From Blasia pusilla (Eukaryota; Marchantiophyta; Marchantiopsida; Blasiales), in contig CM114274.1 in the NCBI GenBank assembly GCA_050084515.1, forward strand, positions 34,968,001 through 35,032,000: a DNA stretch of 64,000 nt. The letters are read 5' to 3'. This document shows positions 23,600 through 34,130 of this stretch, piece by piece. A model generated the notes under the pieces. The model ran no database searches. It was not told the origin of the DNA and saw only the letters and a list, made by a program, of their open reading frames with translations. A program made the translations under genes and the position numbers. Within the stretch, counting starts at the first letter, position 1. The number at the start of each line of letters is the position of its first letter.

Positions 23600-24613
23600 C
23601 CTCCTCCTATGTGCATGATGAATCGCTTGATGAGTCGCCTTGCTGATGTCGAGATGAGTCTCCTTGATGGGTAGCTCGAATCGTCTCGCAATCGTTTTCT
23701 CGAATCGTCTCGCGATTGTTCGCTCGTATCCTCTCGCGATCGTTCTCTCGAATCGTCTCGGGATGAGTCGCCATGTAAAGCGCCCCTTGGTATCTCGTCA
23801 GCTGTTGTGCGCCTCCGCCGTCCTAGGACGAGAACGCGAGGTGCCCGAGCAACCCGTCGGAGACCTTTGGGTTGCACGCTTCCCTCATCTTGGGATAACA
23901 ATGCGGGCTTCCCGCACAACTCGTCGGAGGCCGACATGTTGCACGCTTCCTTCATGTAAGTGAAACAAGGCGAGGCCCTTGCGCAACCGTCTGAGGTTGA
24001 CGGGTTGCGCGCCTCTGCCGTCTTTGGGCAAGAAGGCGCGGTACCCGCGCAACTCGTCGGAGAGCGACGGGTTGCACGCTTCGTTCATGTTTGCGTTACA
24101 AGGTGAGACAGAAGCGTGCAACCCGTCTGAAGCCGACGGGTTGCACGCTTTGCTTATCTTGCGTTAATAGGCGAGGTACCTGGGCAACCCGTCGGTTATC
24201 GACAGGTTGCACGCTTTCCTATCCCTCGGGAAACAATGCGACAACGTATTGTTCGGAGGCAACCCATTGCAATCCGACGGGTCACAAGATGAACCCTGAG
24301 TTGGAAAATCCCGCAAAAGTCTCCAAATATTGGCTTCCCTAGCATAAGCAAGCGATATCTTGTGTTTGATGCTAGCAAAATCCCCTCAAAAGATCTTCGG
24401 TTGGCAAGAAGGGGGTACCAACCCAACGGACTCCGACGGGTTCCAAAAAAATGAAGTGTGCTTTGCAACCCACATTTTTTATTCCCAAGTTCTGTAATCC
24501 ACCTGACTCTGACAGGTTGCAACAGAATTGAATCCATTGTGTCATACATTTTCACCTACCAAACTTCATCTTGTCAGTCAAATTTTGTCAGGAGAATCTG
24601 AGTTCCTATTCAC
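23600..24613. repeat. Divergent intergenic region with palindrome array (copy A)
   Basis: Between the ParB-MTase start (23585) and the transposase start (24672). First comes a short-period tract of tcgtctcgcgatc-like units at 23650-23770, then seven to nine palindromes from 23848 to about 24510 with a period near 67-70 bp and linkers such as gcttccctcatcttgggat. Both promoters would lie here. Confidence 0.75.
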
Positions 24614-24622
24614 TATAAATTA
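24614..24622 (+). promoter_or_regulatory. TATA box of the transposase gene (copy A)
   Basis: TATAAATTA, 58 bp before the ATG at 24672. The same box precedes the transposase of copy B at 29854 with the same flanks. Confidence 0.6.
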
Positions 24623-24671
24623 AACATTCTCATTCTCATTATCAGTCTCCTCCCGATGGAATCTTCTGGGA

Positions 24672-25025
24672 ATGGATAATTATGTGAAGGTCACTTGTAG
24701 CAATCATCTAGCGGCCCTTCTTCAATCAGAAATCGTTCGACCGCAAGCTCGTGAGTCTTTCATAGCAGTGGATGAAAATTTTCTCTCTGTTCGATTTCTT
24801 CTCCAAATTGGAACCATCTTTGTATCCAAGGATGTTAGGATGGACGGTATGGAGGACATAATAGGTGATCGAGACAGTACAGCCAGTGATTGCAGACCGT
24901 AAAGTATGGAATCTCCTACCTCTAGCAAATGGTCAATACAGAGTTTTTGGCTTGCCCTTGAATTCCTCTGTTTCCCAAGTAGATGGCCGAGAATTTCCTA
25001 GTGCACCGAGCTCTACGTTTGCAAC
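24672..25025 (+). pseudogene. Transposase N-terminal fragment (copy A)
   Basis: MDNYVKVTC to about residue 118, nearly the same as the copy B protein at 29906-30260. A 2-bp change near 24865 shifts the frame, and the gene ends at 25025 where copy B sequence of the opposite gene takes over. It cannot encode a transposase. Confidence 0.8.
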
Positions 25026-25100
25026 TCCTATGCCACGTGCCTGCATTCTTACAATGGATGAGGTACTTGAACACCATGCGTTGGGTAGCTCTTAGTCGAG

Positions 25101-25700
25101 GGGGCTGGTATTCTGGCAGGAGAGAGGAAGAGAAGAGAGGAAGAGAGGAGAGTCTCTCTTAAAAAAAAGGCACAAAAGGGGAAAAAAACTGAAACTCTCT
25201 TCAAAAAATATGAAGATTATGGATAATAAGTGAGTAATTTTTTTGGAGATTTTTTTTGAAGAGAGGAAACTTAGTGCAACCCGTCGGAATCCGACGGGTT
25301 GCAATTTTTTGGTTTTTTTTTTTTTGGGTTAAGGAAAAAAATTCATTTTTTGGGGGTTTTTTTAACATTTGCAACCCGTCGGAGTCGGACGGATTGCAAA
25401 CGTTAAAAAAACCCCAAAAAATGATTTTTTTTCCTTAATCATAAAAAAAAACCAAAAAAAGTTGCAACCCGTCGGATTTCTGACGGGTTGAAAAGGTTAA
25501 GAAAATTAGAAAACAATAATTTCATTTTTTTTTTCACCACCAAATTGTTTTGGAAAAAAATTGCCTTTTCAGCTTGTCAAAACTTTCCTCTCTCCAACCT
25601 GTCGAAAACTCTCTTCAAACCAAAAGAGCCTTAGGGGTTGCCAATATCTTCCTCTCTCCTCTCTCCTCTCTTCCTCTCTACCTCTCCTCTTACCGCTCCT
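25101..25700. mobile_element. 600-bp non-autonomous Mutator-like (MITE-like) insertion
   Basis: The 12-mer CTCTTAGTCGAG stands on both sides (25089-25100 and 25701-25712) and occurs once, as CTCTTAGTCAAG, at the empty site in copy A (20782-20793). The ends are imperfect inverted repeats: GGGGCTGGTA plus a gagagagg tract, against AGGAGCGGTA plus a gagagagg tract on the other strand. A long duplication of this size fits Mutator-like elements (8-11 bp, with one extra chance match). It encodes nothing and has a 215-bp foldback in its middle. Confidence 0.85.
25276..25490. repeat. 215-bp foldback with three nested palindromes
   Basis: Palindromes at 25276-25302, 25371-25397 and 25464-25490. The linkers on each side of the middle one are reverse complements (ggtttttttaac...gttaaaaaaacc, ttaaggaaaaaa...ttttttccttaa). 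The whole block folds about 25384. The first palindrome is perfect: arm GCAACCCGTCGGA, one base, then its exact reverse complement. Confidence 0.88.
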
Positions 25701-26624
25701 CTCTTAGTCGAGATGCATCGGCCGCCTGCTCCTGAAGATCTCACTTTTTCTTTGTGAAATCCTTTTTCTTCGCCTCTATTTCTTCATAAAGGTCTGCCTG
25801 AGGGAGGATGTGATCCTTGAACATCGTCCCGAAGCCTGGGTTTTTTATGGGCTTGTCCCGCATGTCATCGAGCGAAAGTTCAAAATCTTCAGCACTCTCC
25901 AAGTTTGCTTCCTCCAGAACTGGCTCTTTTTTTTTCAAATCTGCTTGGAGACCCCCAAGCATGGACTTCCCAAGAAGCCGCAACGCATCCCAGAATGACC
26001 ATTCACGGAGCCAATGGGAGATCACTGGATCAGAGACAACCGGAGGATGGTGTGCCGCCCTGTTTTGGGCCTCTATGCCCTCGAGAATGGTTTTCATCAG
26101 TCGGATTCTCCTAAATTCCGAAATTCCAAACAAGGCAAATCGATGGACGCGGTCGAGAGACACTTTCTCCCCAATCCGACCCGGTGGATCTTCATCCCTC
26201 TTCCGTTGGCGCTTGATTATCGCCTTCATCTCCTTGTAGAAATTGGGGCCAAGTTCAGGGTTGAGAATGACGATGTAGCGCTGCATTTTGCTTGCAATGT
26301 ACTTCGTAGCTGCAGATACTGCAGCTTGGATGAACTTAGCACGCTCAGACACAGACACTTTCTCCCTCCGCTCCAGCTCCAATAAAGCGCTCTTCTTGGC
26401 GGCATGTATCTTCGACCAGCAAAGGATTGTCACGGTTGCATCTTGGGAAATAAATGTATTTGCCCAAGTTTTTTTTATTTATTTTAGCCCCCTTCGCCAG
26501 CATCTCATTTACAAGGGCGTCGCCAAAGAACCCCTTGTACTCTGCCGGGTGCGTCATTAGCACTTTCTTCACCCGATCTCAATCCTGGATCTAGTGGTGG
26601 GTGACATTCCCCTTGGATACAATC

Positions 26625-27486
26625 CTGCACATCCAAACTCAATAGAAGAAATTTTGCAAGCTACATGGGTTCCTCCAACCCGCCGGACTCCGACAAGTGG
26701 TCACACCTCATGGTCGAAATGGTAGCCACGAGCTAAATTTTGCAACCCATCGGAGTCAGACGGATTGCATTCAGATTTGTGTATCAACCCGTCGGAGTCC
26801 GACAGGTTGTACAATTTCAATTAAAGTTGCAATTTGATGCCAAAAATCAAGCTCCCCTACTCCGATCACCTTCCCGTGCCGGCGAATGCAACCTATTGGA
26901 GTCCAACGAGTTGCTTTCGGTCAAAAAAATCCAAAAACACCGGCCAGTTAAGCAACCCGTCGGACTGCGACGAGTTGATTTCGGCCAAAAACATCCTAAA
27001 CACCGGCCAGTCAAGCAACCCATCAGACTTCGACGAGTTACTTTCGGCGAAAAACATCCTAAAACAGCAAGCAGTCGAACAACTCGTCGAACTCCGACGA
27101 GTTACTTTCGGCAAAAAACATCCTAAAACAGCAGGCAGTCGAGCAACTCGTCGAACTCCGACGAGTTTCTTTCGGCCAAAAACATCCTAATACAGCATCC
27201 AGTCGAGCAACTCATCGGACTCTGACAAGTTTCTTTCGGCATAAAACATCCTAAAAACAGTGGCCAGTCAAGCAACTCGTCGGAGTCTGATGAGTTGCTT
27301 TCGGCCAAAAACATCCTTAAAACAGCGGCCAATCAAGCAACTCGTCAGACTACGACAAGTTGCTTTCACCCAAAAATATCCAAAAAATAGCGGCCAGTCA
27401 AGCAACTCGTGGAATTCGACGAGTTTTCTTACCACTAGTTAAACAACTCGTCGGAGTCCGACGAATTGCTGCAAGAGGAAACTTAC
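26625..27486 (-). repeat. Intron 2 of the ParB-like gene (copy B), palindrome minisatellite
   Basis: Donor CAC|GTAAGTTT at 27486 and acceptor GATGTGCAG at 26625. About 13 palindromes. From 26888 the unit is about 64 bp, with linker ttcggccaaaaacatcc and arms mostly CAACTCGTCG/CGACGAGTTG. The array is longer than in copy A (862 versus 695 bp), so it expands and contracts. Confidence 0.78.
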
Positions 27487-27946
27487 GTGTTCATGGCATG
27501 CATGGCCATCTCCACCGTCGCCATGTGATGTAGGATGACTGCCTTGACGCAAAAATGCGCCTCCAATGAGTTTTGGCGCTCCTTTGCAAAGTGGGTCACG
27601 CCATGAACCTGTGGTTTCCATCCCAGATGAAGAAATACAGGTTCCGCATCCAACTGAATTCTGTCCCCTGAATCGCCCTTCTGAATTCCTGATCTCTCAT
27701 CCTCCAGAATGTGTCAAGCGCCTCCAAGTCCTCCTCCGTCACCAGCGCTTGGGTTCCATGTTCATCGTAAGGTTGAACATAGAACGGAGAGAAGCTGTCG
27801 ACGTAGGATGCTCTCGCTGCCAACTGTTTCAGCTTCGCAATATCCTCGTCAAACTGAATTTTGTGGACATACTCCATTGTCTGCAATCGGCAAAGTGGAA
27901 TTCTCGGAGCGTTCTGGCCCTCCATCAGTGCCATCTGCTTTACAAC

Positions 27947-28044
27947 CTGTCACAACGGGGACAAAGTCAATAAACTACACTACATTGCCAATAAATTGCA
28001 ACATGGGCCTTCACATAACTCAAAGAACAAAGATCGTATCTTAC
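27947..28044 (-). other. Intron 1 of the ParB-like gene (copy B)
   Basis: Donor GTAAGATACG at 28044, acceptor TTGTGACAG at 27947, 98 bp. Matches 22870-22956 of copy A. Confidence 0.7.
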
Positions 28045-28630
28045 CCGTTCGAAGATTGGGTTGATGTCTTGGCCCACCAACTGCTCTGGGACAGCAGTTG
28101 GCAAGTCCGCTGGAAACTCGTCGATCCGATAGAGGTCGATTTCTTCCGCCAGGCTAAGAGACGAGAAAGACCGCTCTCTTGCTTCTTTAGCGATGTCCAC
28201 CATCTCCACGCTGGCGGTCCTCATGACCTCATCGTCCCTCACTTGAACTTCGACTGTTTCCTCAGCCGATTTTATATGGATTGTATCCCCGGACTTCATC
28301 GGGGACATTTCCTGCATCTCAACACTTTCGGTTGGACGGGCCGGGCTTTCTTCAATGGCAATCGCTTTTTCCCTTCGAGCTTTTTCCAGTTCTGCTCTCC
28401 TCACCGACGCGTCCAGACGCTTTTTTTCACGCTTTTCCTCGGCGATCCTTTTCTTCAAGGCCTGCAACGCCTCAGCCTCTACGTTCTATTTTTCGAGCGC
28501 CTCCTTAACACGTTTTGCAAGAAGCTCCTACATGTGCATTTTTGCTTCCCTTTCGCGCTCCTCGATCTCTTGCTGCCTTATCTCATTGGCCGAACGAGGC
28601 CTTGCTTGCTTGAGTTTTTTTCCTCGTCAT

Positions 28631-29853
28631 TGTTCCCGAAAATGCCACCTCCTCGACAACAAAATTACTTTCTCTACACGATGAGTCGCCTCGATGAGTC
28701 GCGTTGATGAGTCGCCTCGATGAGTCACCTTGATGAGTCGCTCGAATCGTCTCGCGATGAGTCGTTGTGTAAAGCCTCCCTTGGTATCAGGTCCGCTGCT
28801 GCGCTAAAGAGCAATCGAGATGGCGAAACGAAAAATGTGAAATGAGCGAACCCTAGCCTATTTATAATTTTCGACCCGTTGGGCAGACCGTTGGGTCGAA
28901 CCGTCATTCTGATGGCGACGTGTCGATCTTTATGGAGGTCTAGACGTGAAAACCACCAGCCCGACGGTCTTCGACGGGTTGGAGGCATCGATCTTAGCCG
29001 ATCTATCCTGCCAACCCGTCAGAGTCGGACAGGTTGCGCGCCTCGACCGACTTGGGGGAAGAACGCGAGGTACCCGCACCGACCCGTCAAAGACGGACAG
29101 GTTGCGCGCCTCCGCCGTCTTCGGGCAAGAACGCGAGGTACCCGCGCAACCCGTCGGAGACCGGGGGGTTGCACGCTTCCCTCATCTTGGGATAACAAGT
29201 TGGGGTACCCGCGCAACTCGTCGGAGGCCGACGGGTTGCACGCTTCCCTCATCTTGGGATAACAAGACGGGGTACCCGCGCAACTCGTCGGAGGCCGACG
29301 GGTTGCACGCTTCCTTCATGTAAGCGTTACAAGGCGAGGCACTTGCGCAACTTGTTGGAGGCCGACGGGTTGCACGCTTCCTCATCTTGGGGTAATAGGC
29401 GAGGTACCTGGGCAACCCATCGATTATCGACAGGTTTCACGTTTTTCTATCCCTTGGGTAACAATGCGACAACGCATAGTTCCGAGGCAACCCCTTGCAA
29501 TCCGACGGGTCACAAGGTCTACCATGAGTTGGAAAATCCCGTAATAGTCCCCAACGATTGGTTGCAAGCGATGTCTCGTGTTTGATGCTAGCAAAATCTA
29601 CTCAAAAGACCATTGGTCGGCAAGAAGGGGGTACCAACCCAATGGACTCCGACGGGTTCCAACTTGCATTGGGAAACGGAATCAGAAACAAAACTGGGTG
29701 CTTCGCAACCCACGTCTCGAATTCCCAAATTTTGCAACCCATCAGACTCTGACAGGTTGCAGCAGAATTGAATCCATCATGTCAGAAAATCTCACCTACC
29801 AAACTTCATCTTGTCAGTCAAATTTTGTCAGGAGAATCTGAGTCCCTATTCAC
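28631..29853. repeat. Divergent intergenic region with palindrome array (copy B)
   Basis: A short-period tgagtcgcctcga tract at 28680-28760, then palindromes from 28960 to about 29760. Units starting at 29146, 29213, 29280 and 29347 have an exact 67-bp period, with linker gcacgcttccctcatcttgg. The tract stands between two genes that point away from each other, so it is placed like an operator or transposase-binding region. Confidence 0.8.
28858..28866 (-). promoter_or_regulatory. TATA box of the ParB-like gene
   Basis: The minus strand reads TATAAATAG, a near-ideal plant TATA box, about 230 bp before the ATG at 28630. No equivalent was found in copy A. Confidence 0.5.
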
Positions 29854-29862
29854 TATAAATTA
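29854..29862 (+). promoter_or_regulatory. TATA box of the transposase gene (copy B)
   Basis: TATAAATTA, 52 bp before the ATG at 29906. Conserved with 24614-24622. Confidence 0.6.
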
Positions 29863-29905
29863 AACATTCTCATTCTCAGTCTCCTCCCGGTGGAATCTTG
29901 TGGGA

Positions 29906-31960
29906 ATGGATAATTATGTGAAGCTCACTTGTGGCAGTCATCTAGAGACCCTTCCTCAATCAGAAATCGTTCGACCGCAAGCTCGTGAGTCTTTCATACC
30001 AGTGGATAAAAATTTTCTCTCTGTTCGATTTCTTCTCCAAATTGGAACCATCTTTGTGTCCAAGGATGTTAGGATGGACGGTACGGAGGACATAATAGGT
30101 GAGACAATCCAGCCAGTGATTGTTGACCGTAAAGTATGGAATCTCCTACCTCTAGCGAATGGTCAATACAAAGTTTACGGCTTGTCTTTGAATTCCTCTA
30201 TTTCCCAAGTAGACAGTCGAGAATTTCCTAGTGCACTGAGCTCTACGTTTGCAACTCCTAGCTCAGTAGATCCAGCATCAACTCCAACTTCATACGTTCG
30301 TTACAATGTTGTACTTCCTGAAGAAATTCCCGATGTTGTCAACCTCAGTGGATCTGTCGGACACCAACTGGGCCCTCTGTCCGCCTACTCGTTCCTCTTG
30401 CGGATAACAGGCAATAGTTTGCTATCATCTCTGGCCTTGAAAATGTTCAAACACATTCTTGTTGACGAGCTACCGCCCACGTACGATGGTAATTGTATTT
30501 TTGAGTTGCCTCCACTTGCTATTCCTGCTCAAAAGAAAGATGGAGGACACTTGAAGGGTATGGACAGAAAGTGTGATTGTTATCGATGGTGCAGGCTTCA
30601 ACGGACCAATGCTTCAATTCTAGATGGTCCTTGGATTGTCTTCCGCCACCAATGCGTTGAAGCCTTGGAGTGTAGAAGTCCAGTATGCCCGTATCTAGAG
30701 CGCAACGGGCGGGTCAATACGTCGCAATTTCCCCAAAAGAATGCAGAAACTCCATATGAGGTTGGTGCCACCATACCGCCGGGAGGCCATCGATGTCCTC
30801 ATTGTCAATCATCCCCTTTCTGTGTTCTGCATACATATTTTTCATTTTCCACGACTTGGGTTCCACGTCAGAGTACACAAGGATGGCAGTTCATGTTGGC
30901 TCCCACACTCATCCTGTGACTGATGCAATTCAGAGACACATCAAGGAGGATGTGGCGAAGAAAGTGGCCGAGGTCTACAGAAACTCTCCGGGTCCAAAGC
31001 CCGGAGTGATCAAGCTCACAACAACATCACAAATTTGTGAACAATTGCTTGGAATCCCTGGATAGGGCGAGATCACGGCTGTTGAGGAGAAACAACTCCG
31101 GGAAAATCTCGCATTTCTCGCTGATCCTGAATGCTTCCGGAATTTTCTGCGTCAAATACGTATACTTGATGGAAAGACGGCCAAAATGGATGCCATTTCC
31201 AGAATCAAGGCCGACTCCAGATTTCCATTCATTCAGAGATGGCAGTTCATGGGCCAGGGAGGCGAAGGATCCAGGGCCTATATCTTCAAAATATCAACGA
31301 CAGGTCCGTCGAGTGGCCTCGATCTTATAGATCAAATGAGGGAAGGGGAAGATCTTTACGGAAGTTGGTTAAGCTTTGATATTTGCTACAGAGTGCTGAA
31401 CGGATGGTTGACCATGGGTGCTCATGTTTATGACCATGTGGAGAAGGGACTCAAAACTATATTTGTCTGTGAAGTAAAAGCAGAAGAGGTTGGCAGTTTG
31501 AAGATATGTTGGTTACTCTTATTGGAGGTGGTGAAGGAAAACAAAAGGCCACCTTCGGAAATTTATGGGTTCATGGTGGACAATGCACAACCTGGGTGGA
31601 TTGCTATCAGGGAAGTGTTTTGGGATGGGGAGGTTCAACTGGAGAGAGAAAGGTCGGATGCTTTCCATTGGCAACAATGTATGACCCGCTACACCAAATC
31701 TTGCATCAAGGAGAATAAGAGGACGGAGCATGTCACTCTACTCCAACGCTGCAAGGACAGCAAAACCTTGAAACATGCCATGGAATGCCAAGAAGAAATT
31801 CATGGGTGGTGGAGGAAACATGCGATTGAGGGGAAGTACAAAGAGTTATGCTCTTGGTTGAGTTGGTGGACTGTACGAATGAGACAATGGGGAAACTTCA
31901 TGGGGGAGGTGAGTTCACTAATTTGTCTCGCTGAAATTTTTTTGAAGAGTTGCAGCTAAA
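29906..31960 (+). pseudogene. Mutator-like transposase, N-terminal and catalytic part
   Basis: The ATG at 29906 is chosen because copy A starts at the same codon. Residues 1-210 are not recognised. At about residues 215-310 is a Cys/His-rich segment (CRSPVCPYLERNGR, HRCPHC) followed, after a frameshift near 30830, by HVGSHTHPVTDAIQRH, a pattern of WRKY/GCM-type zinc DNA-binding domains of MULE transposases. After a TAG at 31063 the catalytic-like part follows (31186-31959), with FVCEVKAEE, FMVDNAQPGWIAIREVF and RSDAFHWQQC, recalling the DDE region. The SWIM finger comes later (33589-33891). I infer a MULE transposase; the exact subfamily is unknown. Confidence 0.65.
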
Positions 31961-31999
31961 GGAAATCCCTATAAGCGTGGGCATTATAGGGATTTCAAA

Positions 32000-32350
32000 C
32001 CAAAGAAACCAACCAATTTGTCGGATGCGACAGGTTGCCCTCCTGAGTGTTCAACCCGTCGCTTACCGACGAGTTGCCTCAATGTGCAACCTGTCGGAAC
32101 CCAACGGGTTGCAAGTCGCACGGCCAAATTTACTTGCAATCCGTCGGAATCAGACGGGTTGACGGGTTGCCTGAGAGTACAACCACTCGGAAACGGACGA
32201 GTTGCAAGTCGCATGGCCAAATTTACTTGCAACCCGTCGAAATCGGACGGGTTGCAGTAGGTGGTTCCATGGTGTTGCAACACGTCGGGACTCAACGGCT
32301 CGTAGAGTCTTTCATGGGATGCCTTTGACTTGCAACCCGTCTGGTTCTGA
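32000..32350 (+). repeat. Palindrome array inside the transposase gene
   Basis: About eight palindromes at 32010-32350 spaced 35-55 bp apart. It separates the catalytic part from the C-terminal part and is probably an intron; a GTGAGTTC donor is visible at 31909, while no acceptor was pinned down. Confidence 0.65.
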
Positions 32351-32399
32351 TAGGTAGTTTTTTTCTCTGGAGCTATTTTGGTTCCCTTCTCACATTGCC

Positions 32400-33891
32400 A
32401 TCGTTGTAGGGATTAATATTCATGAAAATGCCCTCTGCCCCAACACGAGTGGAGCAAAAAGTGTTCATTCCTCATGGAGATCGTCACAAGCATGCGAAAG
32501 AATTTCACTTGTGGAGGCATGCCAACAAGACCAGGCAAGAGCAATGCTACAGTCTACAGCATCCCATATCTTCCTCACAAAAGGCATAACAAAAGAAAGG
32601 GGGCCTTCGATCTACGAGCTCTATGTCAGGGCGGTTGTGAGATTGGGTGATGAGAAACTCTATGTGGAAGCCTTCAATTGGTGCATAGCAAGAAATCCCC
32701 TTGAGCAAGACGTACATAATGGTGAGTTCTCCATACTCCATACAGATGGTGGTAGAGCAGTCGAAGCGAGACTCGTGGAGACCAAATGAGTATCTTGACT
32801 TTAGGCAGGTGAAGAGGCAGCATCGAGGAACGAATCCGGTGATTGATTTGGATGAGGAAATTACGCCGCCTATGTATTCGGGGACCCTAGATTGCTCCCA
32901 ATTCCGTGATGGAGTAACTTCTCCAAAATCAGTGAATGTTTTATTTCAAAAGCCCTCCGTTGCTGGAAGTTCGCAACATCCGGTCGCTGGGGTGGTTCAA
33001 AAATATGGGATTCCGGTCATGGACGTGGATTGCAACCTGAAATAGTGGCATATATCTCGAAGCAACCCTGGACGTGGATCCACTTGCAGGGCAGGTTCTG
33101 ATGGCATTACGAGAGCATGCGGCACTTTCCTAAATAAGAACTGTACAAGGACTGGACGACCACTACGTGGGTTTTGGGGACTCAAAACCTTTGATCATTT
33201 CACGAGGACCGGGGATCAATTGAAGTACTTCTTCTACCCAAATGAATCTTGCACTTTGTGCAAGTCTTATCCGGCTGCCGTTGGAGCTTGGGAATACCCC
33301 CACGATTTGGCCCATCGCCGCAGGTACGAATTGCACTCAAGACGAAGTGGAAAATCTTACTAGTGCCGGTTTCAGACTCGTAGACGGAGGAAGTTCAGAG
33401 CATGTTCGCATTAAAGAGACCTTCGTATTTTGTATTCAATCCAAGATTGACGTCAACATGTACCCGGAGAAGGTGGATGATCTCAATCCCCTATTTCTGT
33501 TTGAGTCTAGAAATGGGATGAAGAGAAACATAATGTGTAGGCCAACGGTGGAGAGAGCAAAGCGAATTGCATCAGCTCAAGAGGAAAAATGGAGATCATC
33601 GCCATAAAAGATGTCCACAATGGCAATGGAATAGGAAGGATGTATTGGGTCAAGAATAACATTGTAAATTCAAGTGTCATAGGGGTGTATGTGGTGTACA
33701 TATGTTGCTTTACCACATGTTCATGTGATGATTTTGTCCAAAGAGAGACAAGTGGGAAAAGGTATTTTCCTTGTAAGCACATGTACTATGTGTTGCTTGT
33801 AGTTTTAAGAGAGTCAGAGGTAGGCGTAGGAATCCACCAACCAATTCTACCCCTCAAAGAAGTGCGAGGTATTTTAAACAAACCACTTTGA
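32400..33891 (+). pseudogene. Mutator-like transposase C-terminus with SWIM zinc finger
   Basis: Coding-like pieces in shifted frames (KVFIPHGDRHKHAKEFHLW at about 32460, 33242-33607) lead to 33589-33891. There CSCDDF ... YFPCKHMYYVLLVVL fits the SWIM pattern CxCxnCxH, the C-terminal finger of MULE transposases. The frame ends at a stop at 33889-33891. Frameshifts occur near 32600, 33045 and 33600. Confidence 0.7.
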
Positions 33892-34130
33892 GGACGCAAA
33901 ATGAGGTTTTAGACTGTACTTTCATTTTTCCATAATCTTCACTTTGAGCTTGAACTCTATTCATCCGAGGGCAAATGATAGATTTTTTCCATACCTTGGA
34001 TAGAAAAAGTGATTGGTTCCACACTTATGCTTCCACTGATTTTTCAGTTTTCTAAATTTTGTGCAATTTGCAACTCGTCCTAATTAGAGGGGTTGCCAAA
34101 ATGTGGAAGAGGAAAATAAGTTATGGGAGT
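33892..34130 (+). other. 3' flank of the transposase gene
   Basis: AT-rich, no gene. One degenerate palindrome at 34068-34095 is the last of the series. The transposon end should be here, but no inverted repeat was recognised. Confidence 0.4.

Larger units (their letters stand above)
16964..25025 (-). mobile_element. Palindrome-rich Mutator-like transposon, copy A (3'-truncated)
   Basis: Begins GGGGGCTGGTATTCTGG and a gagagagg tract, the same end as the 600-bp element at 25101. It holds the ParB-methyltransferase gene on the minus strand (18774-23585) and the first 118 codons of the divergent transposase (24672-25025). At 25025 it stops abruptly and copy B begins inside the homologue of 20730. 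Palindromes fill its introns and intergenic space. Assignment to the Mutator superfamily rests on the transposase of copy B and the 12-bp duplication of the small relative. Confidence 0.7.
25703..28630 (-). pseudogene. ParB-like gene, 3'-truncated (copy B)
   Basis: Same gene as 18774-23585 without the methyltransferase end. Start ATG at 28628-28630 (MTRKKTQASK), then the coiled coil (27967-28467), intron 28044-27947, the ParB exon (27596-27934) with YVQPYDEHG and FIWDGNHRFMA, intron 27486-26625 and the helical exon (25741-26433) with KFIQAAVSAATKYI and ISHWLREWSFWDALRLL. It lacks an 18-residue Pro/Ser segment after the start and is frameshifted there. A TGA at 25741 stands where copy A has CGA. 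Conversely, copy B keeps CAG and CGA where copy A has TAG and TGA. ParB-like domains bind or act on nucleotides or DNA; the role here is unknown. Confidence 0.7.
25026..34130 (+). mobile_element. Palindrome-rich Mutator-like transposon, copy B (5'-truncated)
   Basis: 25026-25100 matches 20730-20795 of copy A, so this copy starts inside exon 3 of the minus-strand gene and lacks the methyltransferase end. It continues through the ParB part, the divergent promoter region and a full-length transposase region ending at 33891. The right end lies between 33900 and 34130 and no clear terminus was found. Copy A and copy B lie head to tail. Confidence 0.72.

Noticed and set aside
16964-25700. Reading the GGGGGCTGGTATTCTGG ends as polypurine tract plus LTR of the Ty3 fragment
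   Set aside because: In the 600-bp element the 12-bp flank repeats enclose the Gs as well, and the ends are inverted, not direct. This fits a DNA transposon better. At 16964 alone the LTR reading cannot be fully excluded.
29146-29413. Regular palindromes with equal spacing, resembling a CRISPR array
   Set aside because: The linkers between repeats are copies of each other, not unique spacers; the repeats vary; the context is a plant nuclear transposon with introns and no cas genes.
23885-29415. Many open frames rich in NPS.SDGL or QPVGLRRV
   Set aside because: They are readings through the palindrome arrays in both directions, repeat with the array, and have no start context or conservation.
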